Shown: in pieces, positions 29,625 to 37,923 of the stretch
Layout of the letters: every line of letters starts with the position of its first letter
Position numbering within the stretch: the first letter of the stretch is position 1
NCBI GenBank assembly: GCA_017390475.1
Contig: JAFPBO010000030.1
Coordinates: 100,969-164,968 of the forward strand
Direction: 5' to 3'
Origin: Loktanella sp.
Lineage (GTDB): Bacteria > Pseudomonadota > Alphaproteobacteria > Rhodobacterales > Rhodobacteraceae
DNA length: 64,000 bases
The notes under the pieces: generated by a model
Told to the model about the DNA's origin: nothing
Seen by the model: only the letters and a program-made list of their open reading frames with translations
Databases searched by the model: none
Position numbers and translations under genes: made by a program

Positions 29625-30766
29625 CCCTGCCGCACCTGCATGAAACGGGCGATGCGGGCCAGACCTTCGGTGATATCGGCGGTGGATCGTGCATAGGAAA
29701 ACCGCAGCCAATGATGCCCCCGCGCGGCGTCGAAATCGAGCCCCGGTGTCACCGCAACCCCGGCCTGATCCAGAATGTCAGCGGCAAACTGCAGCGCGTC
29801 ATCGGTATAGGCCGAAACATCGACATAGACGTAAAACGCGCCATCAGGCGGCGCAAAGGCGCCCAGCCCAGCTGCGCGCAGCCCGTCGATCACCAATTGC
29901 CGGTTCGTGGCATAGACCGCCTTGTTCGCGTCAAGCTCCTCTGGGCAATCCATCGCATGCAGCGCCAGCCGTTGCGCGGCATGGGGCGCGCAGATGAACA
30001 TATTCTGCGCCAGCCGTTCGATACGGCGGACATGATCATCCGGCACCACCATCCAGCCGACGCGCCAGCCGGTCATCGAGAAATATTTGGAAAAGGAATT
30101 GACGACATAGACCTCGTCGGTGACTTCCAGTGCCGAAACCGGGCGCAGATCGTAGTCGATACCGTGGTAGATTTCATCCGAGATAAAGGCGGCATCGCGC
30201 GCGGCACAGGCGTCGGCCAGCGCTTTGATCTGTGCCGCATCCAGCATCGTGCCGGTCGGATTGGCGGGGGATGCAACGATCAGCCCTGCCAGATCATGTT
30301 CAGCGACGTGATGTGGTTGCGGCTGGAAACGGTCGGCCAGATCGGTGGGAATATCGACCGGAGTCAGCCCCACCGCGCGCAGGATTTGCCGGTAGGACGG
30401 ATAGCAAGGCGTGCCAAGACCGACACGTTCGTCATTGTCGAACAGGGCGGAAAAGGCGAGCAGAAAGGCCCCCGACGCGCCAGAGGTGATCACCACGCGC
30501 GCCGGATCAAGGTCAAGCCCGTACCAATCGCCGTAGTGCTGCGCGATCCGGGCACGCAATTCCGGCAGGCCAAGGCCCACGGTATAGCCCAAGGGTTCGG
30601 CCATATCCCGGATCAGCTTTTCGCGCGCGGCGGATGGCGCGCCGGTGCCGGGCTGACCGACCTCCATATGGATGATGTGGCGGCCTGCGGCCTCTGCCTG
30701 TCGGGCGGCCTCCATCACATCCATCACGATGAAAGGGTCCACGTCACCGCGGGTTGCGTGTCGCAT
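29621..30766 (-). CDS. PLP-dependent aminotransferase, class I/II
   Basis: A 381-residue fold-type I aminotransferase. It starts MRHATRGDVDPFIVMDVMEA, has the substrate/cofactor motif VASPANPTGTMLDAAQ (about 170-185), and the PLP-binding Lys in VVNSFSKYFSMTGWRVGW (about 225-242). The sequence resembles aspartate/aromatic-like aminotransferases of Rhodobacteraceae, but the amino donor cannot be set from sequence alone. It overlaps the amidase gene by 4 bases and follows ispG on the same strand. Confidence 0.87.
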   Translation of the reverse strand: MRHATRGDVDPFIVMDVMEAARQAEAAGRHIIHMEVGQPGTGAPSAAREKLIRDMAEPLGYTVGLGLPELRARIAQHYGDWYGLDLDPARVVITSGASGAFLLAFSALFDNDERVGLGTPCYPSYRQILRAVGLTPVDIPTDLADRFQPQPHHVAEHDLAGLIVASPANPTGTMLDAAQIKALADACAARDAAFISDEIYHGIDYDLRPVSALEVTDEVYVVNSFSKYFSMTGWRVGWMVVPDDHVRRIERLAQNMFICAPHAAQRLALHAMDCPEELDANKAVYATNRQLVIDGLRAAGLGAFAPPDGAFYVYVDVSAYTDDALQFAADILDQAGVAVTPGLDFDAARGHHWLRFSYARSTADITEGLARIARFMQVRQG

Positions 30767-30797
30767 GCTCAGCCTCGTTCTTGCTGGGGCGTCCGGC

Positions 30798-31922
30798 CTA
30801 TTCGGCAGCCAGATCGTCCCGTGCGGCGATCTCTGCCGCCTTCTTCTCGACCTGTTCGACGATATGTTCGATCATATCTTCATTCGACTGCTTATGGCTT
30901 TGCTTGCCCGCCAGATAGACCATGCCGGACCCTGCCCCGCCGCCGGTAAAACCGACATCGGTCATCAGCGCCTCGCCCGGGCCATTCACCACGCAGCCGA
31001 TGATCGACAACGACATCGGCGTCTTGATATGTTCCAGCCGCTTTTCCAGCGCCTCGACCGTCTTGATCACGTCGAATCCCTGCCGCGCGCAGGAGGGGCA
31101 AGAGATGATGTTGACGCCGCGATGGCGCAGGCCGAGGGATTTGAGGATCTCGAACCCCATCTTGACCTCTTCCACCGGATCGGCGGACAGCGACACGCGG
31201 ATTGTGTCACCAATCCCCATCCACAAAAGATTGCCCATGCCGATGGCGGATTTCACGGTGCCGCTGATCAGACCACCCGCCTCTGTGATGCCCAGATGGA
31301 TCGGCGCATCGGTCGCATCGGCCAGTTGCTGATAGGCGGCGGCAGCCATGAACACGTCTGACGCCTTGCAGGAAATCTTGAATTCGTGGAAATCATTGTC
31401 CTGCAGGATCTTGATATGATCCAATCCGCTTTCCACCATCGCATCGGGGCAAGGTTCGCCGTATTTTTCCAGCAGATGCCGTTCCAGCGATCCGGCATTC
31501 ACGCCGATGCGGATAGAACAATTATGGTCACGCGCGGCGCGGATCACTTCCTTGACGCGCTTTTCATCGCCGATATTGCCCGGGTTGATGCGCAGACAGG
31601 CCGCGCCCGCCTCTGCCGCTTCGATCCCGCGTTTGTAGTGGAAATGGATATCCGCGACGATCGGGACAGAGACATTGCGCACGATCTCTTTCAATGCGCG
31701 CGACGAATCCTCATCTGGCACCGAAATCCGCACGATATCTGCCCCGGCATCGGCGGCGGCCTGCACCTGCGCGATGGTGCCTTTGATATCGGTGGTCAGT
31801 GTATTGGTCATGGTCTGCACCGTGATCGGTGCATCACCGCCCACCGGCACATTGCCGACCATGATCTGACGGGATTTGCGGCGGTAGATGTTCCGCCAGG
31901 GGCGGATGTGGTTCAAAGACAT
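30798..31922 (-). CDS. ispG: 4-hydroxy-3-methylbut-2-enyl-diphosphate synthase
   Basis: A 374-residue [4Fe-4S] enzyme of the MEP isoprenoid pathway that converts ME-cPP to HMBPP. The N-terminal TIM-barrel part has [18 protein letters not shown] and [14 protein letters not shown]. The cluster cysteines are in [14 protein letters not shown] and [13 protein letters not shown] near the C-terminus. The length is usual. It is in line with the aminotransferase and amidase genes (31-base gap). Confidence 0.96.
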   Translation of the reverse strand: MSLNHIRPWRNIYRRKSRQIMVGNVPVGGDAPITVQTMTNTLTTDIKGTIAQVQAAADAGADIVRISVPDEDSSRALKEIVRNVSVPIVADIHFHYKRGIEAAEAGAACLRINPGNIGDEKRVKEVIRAARDHNCSIRIGVNAGSLERHLLEKYGEPCPDAMVESGLDHIKILQDNDFHEFKISCKASDVFMAAAAYQQLADATDAPIHLGITEAGGLISGTVKSAIGMGNLLWMGIGDTIRVSLSADPVEEVKMGFEILKSLGLRHRGVNIISCPSCARQGFDVIKTVEALEKRLEHIKTPMSLSIIGCVVNGPGEALMTDVGFTGGGAGSGMVYLAGKQSHKQSNEDMIEHIVEQVEKKAAEIAARDDLAAE

Positions 31923-31994
31923 CGGAACGCTTTCACAAGACTGCGGTTTGATCGCAACCTAAGCGCCCTGACGCCACGGGGCAAGCGGCTGCGG

Positions 31995-33191
31995 CTATTG
32001 ATCCGTCACGGCTTCGGCGACGCGGACGATCTGGGCCAGATCATTGTCACGTTCCAGATCGGCCAGCGCGAAAGTATTTGTCAGGCTGTCGGCGGACAGC
32101 ACCACATTCGAGGTCACGACACCACGCTGCCCGACAGGGCCATAATGCACGCCATTGACTGCAAAATACATCGCGCCGCTTTCGCCGACCCGCAAGGTGG
32201 CAGGTTCTTCGGTGGCGGGCAGGACAAAGTTCTGGCCCGGTTCCATGATACCTTCCAGCAGGATCACGCCATCGGCGGCCTGCACCCGCACCCATGCCGG
32301 GCGCGCGGCGACCAGTTGCACTTCGGGCACCGGTGGTTCCACCACCTGAATGCTGGGGAGCAGCGGATCGTCAGATCCATCAGCCACGGCGGTCTCGCGC
32401 ATGGAAGGAACAGTTGCCTGCGGGGCCAAGGCCCCGATCATCTGCGGGTTCAGTGTCGAAATCGGCGTATCCCGCGCGACCAGCACCGGCACATCCAGCG
32501 CCTGCGGGCGATAAAGCCTGTCCAGCGCCTCTGGCGACGGCAACATCATTCCCCCCAGCGCATCGCTGGTTTCAATCACATTGGCGCTTCCGGCCAGCGG
32601 GTCCAGATCAGAGACCACGACAGGGGCCTGTTCGACCGGGGCAAACTGGACGCGCTGTACTTCTTGCAGGACGGTCCAGCCGCCATAGCCCAGCCCGGCC
32701 ATCATGGCGATCAGCAGCAAGACCGACCCAATGGCGCGCAATTCCAGCTGGGCAAAAATCGATTCCTTGGCCGGAATGAATGGTGTGCGCGACGACAGAA
32801 AGATATCCTTGCCCACCGGCGGGCGATTTGCATTCGACGTGCGGTTTTTGAGCGATGACGCTTCTTCGGACATACCATGCGCGGTGGTAAAACCGCTTTC
32901 GCGGCAGAACCCGGCAAAGGCGGCATCGGGGTCCATCCCCAGATAACGGGCATAGGACCGTACATAGCCGGCGATGAAACCGGGCGTGTCAAAGGCGGAA
33001 GGATCAGCATTTTCAATAGCAGCGATATAGGCGGCCTTGATTTTCAGCTCCCGCTGCACATCCAGCAGGCTTTTACCAAGCGTCGCACGTTCGCCGCGCA
33101 TCAGATCGCCAAGACGCAATTCGTAGTCGTCAAACCCTTTGGCTTGAACGTCCTCCGCCGCGCTGGCACGCCTGAAGGTCTTTCCGATCAT
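31995..33191 (-). CDS. RodZ-like protein: HTH_25, one membrane helix, DUF4115
   Basis: A 398-residue bitopic protein. The cytoplasmic helix-turn-helix (about 22-95; LGDLMRGERATLGKSLLDVQ, then GFIAGYVRSYARYLGMD) is followed by a linker, one transmembrane helix (about 152-175; AIGSVLLLIAMMAGLGYGG), and a periplasmic DUF4115 beta domain (about 275-360). This is the RodZ architecture; RodZ links MreB to the elongasome. It lies upstream of ispG, an arrangement known from several proteobacteria. The MreB link is inferred from the family. Confidence 0.85.
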   Translation of the reverse strand: MIGKTFRRASAAEDVQAKGFDDYELRLGDLMRGERATLGKSLLDVQRELKIKAAYIAAIENADPSAFDTPGFIAGYVRSYARYLGMDPDAAFAGFCRESGFTTAHGMSEEASSLKNRTSNANRPPVGKDIFLSSRTPFIPAKESIFAQLELRAIGSVLLLIAMMAGLGYGGWTVLQEVQRVQFAPVEQAPVVVSDLDPLAGSANVIETSDALGGMMLPSPEALDRLYRPQALDVPVLVARDTPISTLNPQMIGALAPQATVPSMRETAVADGSDDPLLPSIQVVEPPVPEVQLVAARPAWVRVQAADGVILLEGIMEPGQNFVLPATEEPATLRVGESGAMYFAVNGVHYGPVGQRGVVTSNVVLSADSLTNTFALADLERDNDLAQIVRVAEAVTDQ

Positions 33192-33306
33192 CGACTGTCC
33201 CGTCGCTCAATGCCTCAAAAAACATTCTGTCGCCGAATCAATTCGACAGTAACGCCTTAGAAAGCAATAGCATGTCAGCGCTGCGCTTGCACATCGGCAA
33301 TAGGCG

Positions 33307-34533
33307 CTAACCCGCCAATTCGGCCCGGTTCAGCGCGCAATGTGACCATAAACCGTCCAAAGCGCCGACCAATGCATTCATTTCACGCGGCCCATGCACT
33401 GGCGACGGGGTGAACCGCAGCCGCTCGGTGCCGCGGGGCACGGTCGGAAAATTGATCGGCTGCACGTAGATCCCGAATTCGGACAGCAGCATATCGGACA
33501 GTTTTTTGGTGTGTTTCGGGTCACCCACGATCAGCGGCACGATATGGCTGCCATGGTCGATGATTGGCAGACCCAGCCCTTTCAGCCGCAGTTTCAGGAT
33601 TTTCGCCTGTGTCTGATGCTGTTCGCGCAGGGACTGATCTTTTTTCAGATGTGCAACCGACGCGGCCGCCCCTGCCGCCACCGCCGGTGGCAGGCTGCTG
33701 GTAAAAATGAATCCGGGCGCATAGGACCGCACCGCATCGCACATCTTCGCAGAGGCTGCGATATAGCCGCCGACGACGCCAAAGGCCTTGGCCAGCGTGC
33801 CGTTGAAAACATCAATCCGGTCCATCAACCCGTCACGTTCAGCCACGCCGCCACCGCGGGGGCCATACATACCGACAGCATGGACTTCGTCACAATAGGT
33901 CAGCGCGCCGAATTCATCGGCCAGATCGCAGATTTCCTTGATCGGGCCGAAATCGCCATCCATCGAATAGATCGATTCAAAGGCGATCAGTTTCGGTGCT
34001 GCCGGATCATCGGCTGCCAGCAATTCGCGCAGATGCGCCACGTCATTGTGACGGAAAATCCGCTTGGCCCCGCCGTTGCGCCGCACACCTTCGATCATCG
34101 AGGCGTGGTTCAGCGCATCGGAATAGATGATCAGGCCCGGAAACAGCCGTGGCAAGGTGCTGAGCGTCGCGTCATTGGCATTATAGGCGCTGGTGAACAA
34201 CAAGGCCGCTTCCTTGCCGTGCAGATCGGCAAGTTCAGCCTCTAACCGTTTGTGGTATACAGTGGTGCCAGAAATATTCCGCGTCCCGCCAGACCCTGCA
34301 CCGGTGGCTTCAATCGCTTCATGCATGGCGGCCAGAACCACCGGATGCTGGCCCATGCCCAGGTAATCATTGCCACACCACACGGTGATCGGCGTCTCGG
34401 TGCCATCGGGCTTGATCCATGTCGCATGGGGAAACTGACCGCGTTTGCGTTCGATATCGATAAAGGTCCGGTAACGGCCTTCTTCGTGCAAGCGGTTGAT
34501 TGCGGTATCCAGTTGGGCGTTATAATCCACCAA
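33307..34533 (-). CDS. hemA: 5-aminolevulinate synthase
   Basis: A 408-residue PLP enzyme that condenses glycine and succinyl-CoA to 5-aminolevulinate, the first step of tetrapyrrole synthesis by the alphaproteobacterial Shemin route. Blocks are [12 protein letters not shown]-type N-terminus, [44 protein letters not shown], and the PLP Lys in [13 protein letters not shown]. The length is normal (about 405). It is a single gene, divergent from the M20 peptidase with a 239-base gap holding nothing I recognise. Confidence 0.95.
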   Translation of the reverse strand: MVDYNAQLDTAINRLHEEGRYRTFIDIERKRGQFPHATWIKPDGTETPITVWCGNDYLGMGQHPVVLAAMHEAIEATGAGSGGTRNISGTTVYHKRLEAELADLHGKEAALLFTSAYNANDATLSTLPRLFPGLIIYSDALNHASMIEGVRRNGGAKRIFRHNDVAHLRELLAADDPAAPKLIAFESIYSMDGDFGPIKEICDLADEFGALTYCDEVHAVGMYGPRGGGVAERDGLMDRIDVFNGTLAKAFGVVGGYIAASAKMCDAVRSYAPGFIFTSSLPPAVAAGAAASVAHLKKDQSLREQHQTQAKILKLRLKGLGLPIIDHGSHIVPLIVGDPKHTKKLSDMLLSEFGIYVQPINFPTVPRGTERLRFTPSPVHGPREMNALVGALDGLWSHCALNRAELAG

Positions 34534-34772
34534 TCCGTCCTTCTTTGCGTGTCAGAGCACCTGTCAGTGGCACCTTGAATCGTTCTAAACTGCATATAGG
34601 GCAGATCGCGCCCGGACAAGACGCTACAAACTGTCGCCCCTTGCCGTGGCACCATAACGGTCTGTCGCGCCAGGTCACCATGATCTGGATCAAGAAAGCG
34701 CCGCCACCAGCCATTGACCTCTGCCCCGAAGAGGTCAACCCTGCGCCCGAATGCAATAGAAAGGCCCATTCC

Positions 34773-36164
34773 ATGACCCTTGATCCCGTCCTTGCCCGTA
34801 TCGATGACGATCTGCCGCAATCTGTCGAACGGCTGAAAGAATTGCTGCGCATCCCGTCAATTTCGACCGATCCGGCCTTTAAAGCCGATTGCGATACAGC
34901 CGCTGACTGGCTGGTGGCTGATCTGATTTCGATGGGCTTTACCGCATCCAAACGGGCCACGCCGGGTCATCCGATGGTGGTGGCCCATAGCGAGGGGGCA
35001 CATGACAAGACCAGCCCGCATGTCTTGTTCTACGGCCACTACGACGTGCAACCCGTTGATCCGCTGCATCTTTGGGACCGCGACCCTTTTGATCCGCAGG
35101 TCGAGGACACCGCTAACGGGAAAGTGATCCGGGGCCGTGGCACATCGGATGACAAAGGCCAGCTGATGACCTTTGTCGAGGCTTGCCGCGCCTGGAAAGC
35201 GGTGCATGGCACCCTGCCCGGCAATATCACCCTGTTTTTTGAAGGTGAGGAGGAATCAGGTTCCCCATCGCTGGTTCCCTTCATGAAAGAGAATGCCAAG
35301 GAACTGACCGCCGATATCGCCTTGATCTGCGATACCGGGCTTTATGGCGACAGCACGCCTGCGATCATCACCCAATTGCGCGGGTTGCTGGGTGAAGAAA
35401 TCACCATCACCGGCCCGAACAAGGACCTGCATTCCGGCATGTATGGCGGCCTTGCCATGAACCCGGCCCGCGTGCTGGCCCGCGTCATCGCGGCGCTGCA
35501 TGATGATGACGGACGGATCACGGTGCCCGGATTTTATGACGGCGTGCCGGAATTGTCGAACGAGCTGGCCGCCGCCTGGGACGACCTGAAATTCGACGAA
35601 AAGGCATTTCTGGGCGACGTCGGTCTGTCGGTGCCCGCCGGTGAAAAGGGCCGCCGCCCGCTGGAAATGATCTGGTCGCGCCCGACCTGCGAGGTCAATG
35701 GCATGTGGTCCGGCTATACCGGCGATGGGTTCAAAACGGTGCTGCCGTCAGAGGCGCATGCGAAAATCAGTTTCCGCCTTGTCGGCACACAGGACCCTTT
35801 GGCGATCCGCGATGCATTCCGCAAAATGGTGCAGGACATGATCCCCGCCGATTGCAGCGTGACCTTTGCGCCGCATGGGGCCAGCGCGGCGGGTCAGATG
35901 ACCACCACCCACCCTGCCTTTGATCAGGCGCGCAAAGCGCTGTCGGACGAATGGCCCAATGCGGCGGCTTACGTGGGTTGCGGCGGATCGATCCCGATTG
36001 CGGCCTATTTCAAGAATATCCTCGACATGGACGCGATGCTGATCGGCTTTGGCAAGGATGACGACCAGATCCATTCGCCGAATGAAAAATACGACCTGTC
36101 GTCGTTTCACAAAGGGATCAGATCATGGGCACGTATCCTGCATGAGATGACGGCGGCGGCCTAA
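34773..36164 (+). CDS. M20 family dipeptidase/carboxypeptidase
   Basis: A 463-residue zinc aminoacyl peptidase of the ArgE/DapE/CNDP superfamily. Metal ligands and catalytic residues are in LFYGHYDVQPVDP (H and following D), GRGTSDDKGQLM (bridging D), FEGEEESGSPSL (E-E), ICDTGLYGD (D) and the late H of DQIHSPNEKYD. The large M20 size with a lid domain suggests a dipeptidase such as carnosinase-like enzymes. The substrate is not readable. The start MTLDPVLARIDD is taken from the family N-terminus; the longer frame upstream has no homology. Confidence 0.88.
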   Translation: MTLDPVLARIDDDLPQSVERLKELLRIPSISTDPAFKADCDTAADWLVADLISMGFTASKRATPGHPMVVAHSEGAHDKTSPHVLFYGHYDVQPVDPLHLWDRDPFDPQVEDTANGKVIRGRGTSDDKGQLMTFVEACRAWKAVHGTLPGNITLFFEGEEESGSPSLVPFMKENAKELTADIALICDTGLYGDSTPAIITQLRGLLGEEITITGPNKDLHSGMYGGLAMNPARVLARVIAALHDDDGRITVPGFYDGVPELSNELAAAWDDLKFDEKAFLGDVGLSVPAGEKGRRPLEMIWSRPTCEVNGMWSGYTGDGFKTVLPSEAHAKISFRLVGTQDPLAIRDAFRKMVQDMIPADCSVTFAPHGASAAGQMTTTHPAFDQARKALSDEWPNAAAYVGCGGSIPIAAYFKNILDMDAMLIGFGKDDDQIHSPNEKYDLSSFHKGIRSWARILHEMTAAA

Positions 36165-36291
36165 GGACCGGCCCGACTGAAACGCCGTCGCAATTTTGCA
36201 AGGCGCATGAATGGCTCCATGCGCCTTGCCGTATCCACGTGATCATTCAGCGCGTTTTGGCGAATCTGACTGTCTCACGCTCTTTGCCGGT

Positions 36292-36933
36292 TCAGGCGAC
36301 TTGTGTGACGATGGTTTCGCGCGGTTTGCGCACTTTTTCCATCGGCAGCAGCCAATCGCCTGTCGCGTCACGATAGCCCAGCGGCAGCAGCACGACGGAC
36401 CGCAAGCCGCGCTCTGTCAGGCCAAGGATCTTGTCAACGGCGGCGGGATCAAACCCTTCCATCGGTGTGCTGTCGACTTCCTGTTCGGCGGCAGCAACAA
36501 GGGCCACACCCAAGGCAATATAGGCCTGACGGGCGGCATGGGCATAGTTTTCATCAGCCTCGCGCGGCAGGTAAGTGGCCTTGAGCTTATCGTAGTATTC
36601 ACGCAGCGTCGAAAGGTCGCCGCGGGCATCGACGTTCAGCTGCACGACTTCGTCAATCCGCTCTGCCGTGTAATTGTCCCAGGCTGCGAAAACCAGCAGA
36701 TGCGACCCATCGGTGATCTGTGCTTGCCCGTAGGCCGCTTCGGCGATCTGAGCGCGGATTTCCGGGTTTGTCACGACGATCAGCTCGAACGGCTGGGTGC
36801 CGCTGGAGGTGGGGGCCATGCGGATCGCCTCGATGATGGCATCGACTTTTTCCTGCGGCACCGCCTTTGCAGAATCCATTTTCTTGGTGGCATAGCGCCA
36901 GTTCAGGTGATCGTTCAGGGTCTTGTGTGTCAT
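36292..36933 (-). CDS. Nitroreductase family NAD(P)H oxidoreductase (NfsB-like)
   Basis: A 213-residue FMN enzyme. FMN-contact blocks are LNWRYATKKMDSAKAVP, IRMAPTSSGTQPFELIV (about 38-54) and the C-terminal LPLGYRDATGDW. Family members reduce quinones, nitroaromatics or electrophilic aldehydes. It is divergent from an HxlR regulator, the arrangement of HypR/HypO-like electrophile-stress pairs. The start MTHKTLNDHL is preferred because GGAAA sits 8 bases upstream; an ATG nine codons earlier is possible. Confidence 0.87.
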   Translation of the reverse strand: MTHKTLNDHLNWRYATKKMDSAKAVPQEKVDAIIEAIRMAPTSSGTQPFELIVVTNPEIRAQIAEAAYGQAQITDGSHLLVFAAWDNYTAERIDEVVQLNVDARGDLSTLREYYDKLKATYLPREADENYAHAARQAYIALGVALVAAAEQEVDSTPMEGFDPAAVDKILGLTERGLRSVVLLPLGYRDATGDWLLPMEKVRKPRETIVTQVA

Positions 36934-37058
36934 AATCGTGTTTCCATTGTCAGAGGCCATAAAAGGCGGTATACATTTGTAACTCGATATCTAATGAGAA
37001 CCAAAAGACGCCACAAGAGGGCACATTTCTGATCCTCGGTCACAAAAAGGGAACCAAG

Positions 37059-37424
37059 ATGCTTGACACTGCCGGATGTCCCGATTGCAAACGTATCAAC
37101 GAGGTCCTGTCGCGCGTGGGCGACCGGTGGAGCGTACTTGTCGTGATCGCGCTGGCCCGCGACGGGACATTGCGGTTCAACGAACTGAAGAAAGCTCTTG
37201 GCATATCGCAGCGCATGCTCAGCCTGACGCTGAAAGAGCTGGAAAGAGATGGGTTGGTGCAAAGAACCCACCACCCCACGATCCCGCCAAAGGTGGAATA
37301 CACATTAACCGAAATGGGCCGGTCATTTCGGGAACCCGTGGGTGCGCTGGGGTATTGGGCGTTGGAAAATCTGGGCCGGATCGACGCAGCGCGCGCGGCC
37401 TATGACAAAGCCGCCGCCAGCTAG
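37059..37424 (+). CDS. HxlR-family transcriptional regulator
   Basis: A 121-residue winged-helix regulator. The N-terminus has two cysteines (TAGCPDCKRI, C7 and C10), then the HxlR block VGDRWSVLVVIAL, a recognition helix region SQRMLSLTLKELERDGLV, and the wing (PPKVEYTLTEMGRSF). A conserved N-terminal Cys is the redox switch in YodB/HypR-type members. The gene is divergent from a nitroreductase, which it probably represses until thiol-reactive compounds appear. This role is inferred from family and synteny. Confidence 0.88.
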   Translation: MLDTAGCPDCKRINEVLSRVGDRWSVLVVIALARDGTLRFNELKKALGISQRMLSLTLKELERDGLVQRTHHPTIPPKVEYTLTEMGRSFREPVGALGYWALENLGRIDAARAAYDKAAAS

Positions 37425-37465
37425 CCCGGCAGCACGGCACCTGATCGGAACGGGCAAGAGGAAAA

Positions 37466-37542
37466 TGGCGCGGTTGACGGGGCTCGAACCCGCGACCCCC
37501 GGCGTGACAGGCCGGTACTCTAACCAACTGAGCTACAACCGC
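37466..37542 (-). tRNA. tRNA-Asp(GTC)
   Basis: A 77-nt cloverleaf on the minus strand. Acceptor GCGGTTG pairs with CAACCGC, the discriminator is G, and CCA is encoded. The D-arm is GCTC...GAGT. The anticodon stem CCGGC/GCCGG carries loop CTGTCAC with anticodon GTC. The T-arm is GCGGGTTCGAGCCCCGT-type. It is identical to the copy at 37649-37725. Confidence 0.96.
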
Positions 37543-37597
37543 GCGTGAGGGGCGGGATAATCGGGGATGCCTTGGGCGTCAATTGCAAAAAGACGAA

Positions 37598-37621
37598 ATG
37601 CCGCGCTTTTTGGCGCGGCAT
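37598..37621 (-). terminator. Hairpin between the two tRNA-Asp genes
   Basis: ATGCCGCGC and GCGCGGCAT form a perfect 9-bp stem with a six-base loop. It lies 28 bases downstream of the first-transcribed tRNA-Asp (37649-37725), with a short T run on the minus strand. It could end or process that transcript. Confidence 0.6.
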
Positions 37622-37648
37622 GTTCTGGTCGTCTTGGGGGGAATGCAG

Positions 37649-37725
37649 TGGCGCGGTTGACGGGGCTCGAACCCGCGACCCCCGGCGTGACAGGCCGGTA
37701 CTCTAACCAACTGAGCTACAACCGC
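37649..37725 (-). tRNA. tRNA-Asp(GTC), second identical copy
   Basis: Same 77-nt sequence and fold as 37466-37542, offset by 183 bases. Anticodon GTC in loop CTGTCAC, CCA encoded. The flanks beyond the tRNA differ, so the duplication covers little more than the gene. Confidence 0.96.
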
Positions 37726-37923
37726 GCATCTGCTTGCCAACATCGCTGTTGGTGTGGCGCTTCTAAGTGCGGCGGCGGACCCCGTCAAGCGGTCTTACGC
37801 CATCTGCTGCATTATCTTTGCCGGACAGAAACAACCCGGCAGCAAGTGCGCGCCGGGGGCGATCCTAATCCTGCCATAATTGCATCGTTTAAGGGCGGCG
37901 ACCACGGCAGCACGGACAAGCCC

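Noticed and set aside
37466-37725. Direct repeats that looked like a transposon or CRISPR unit
   Set aside because: They are two complete tRNA-Asp genes; only two copies exist and the flanks differ.
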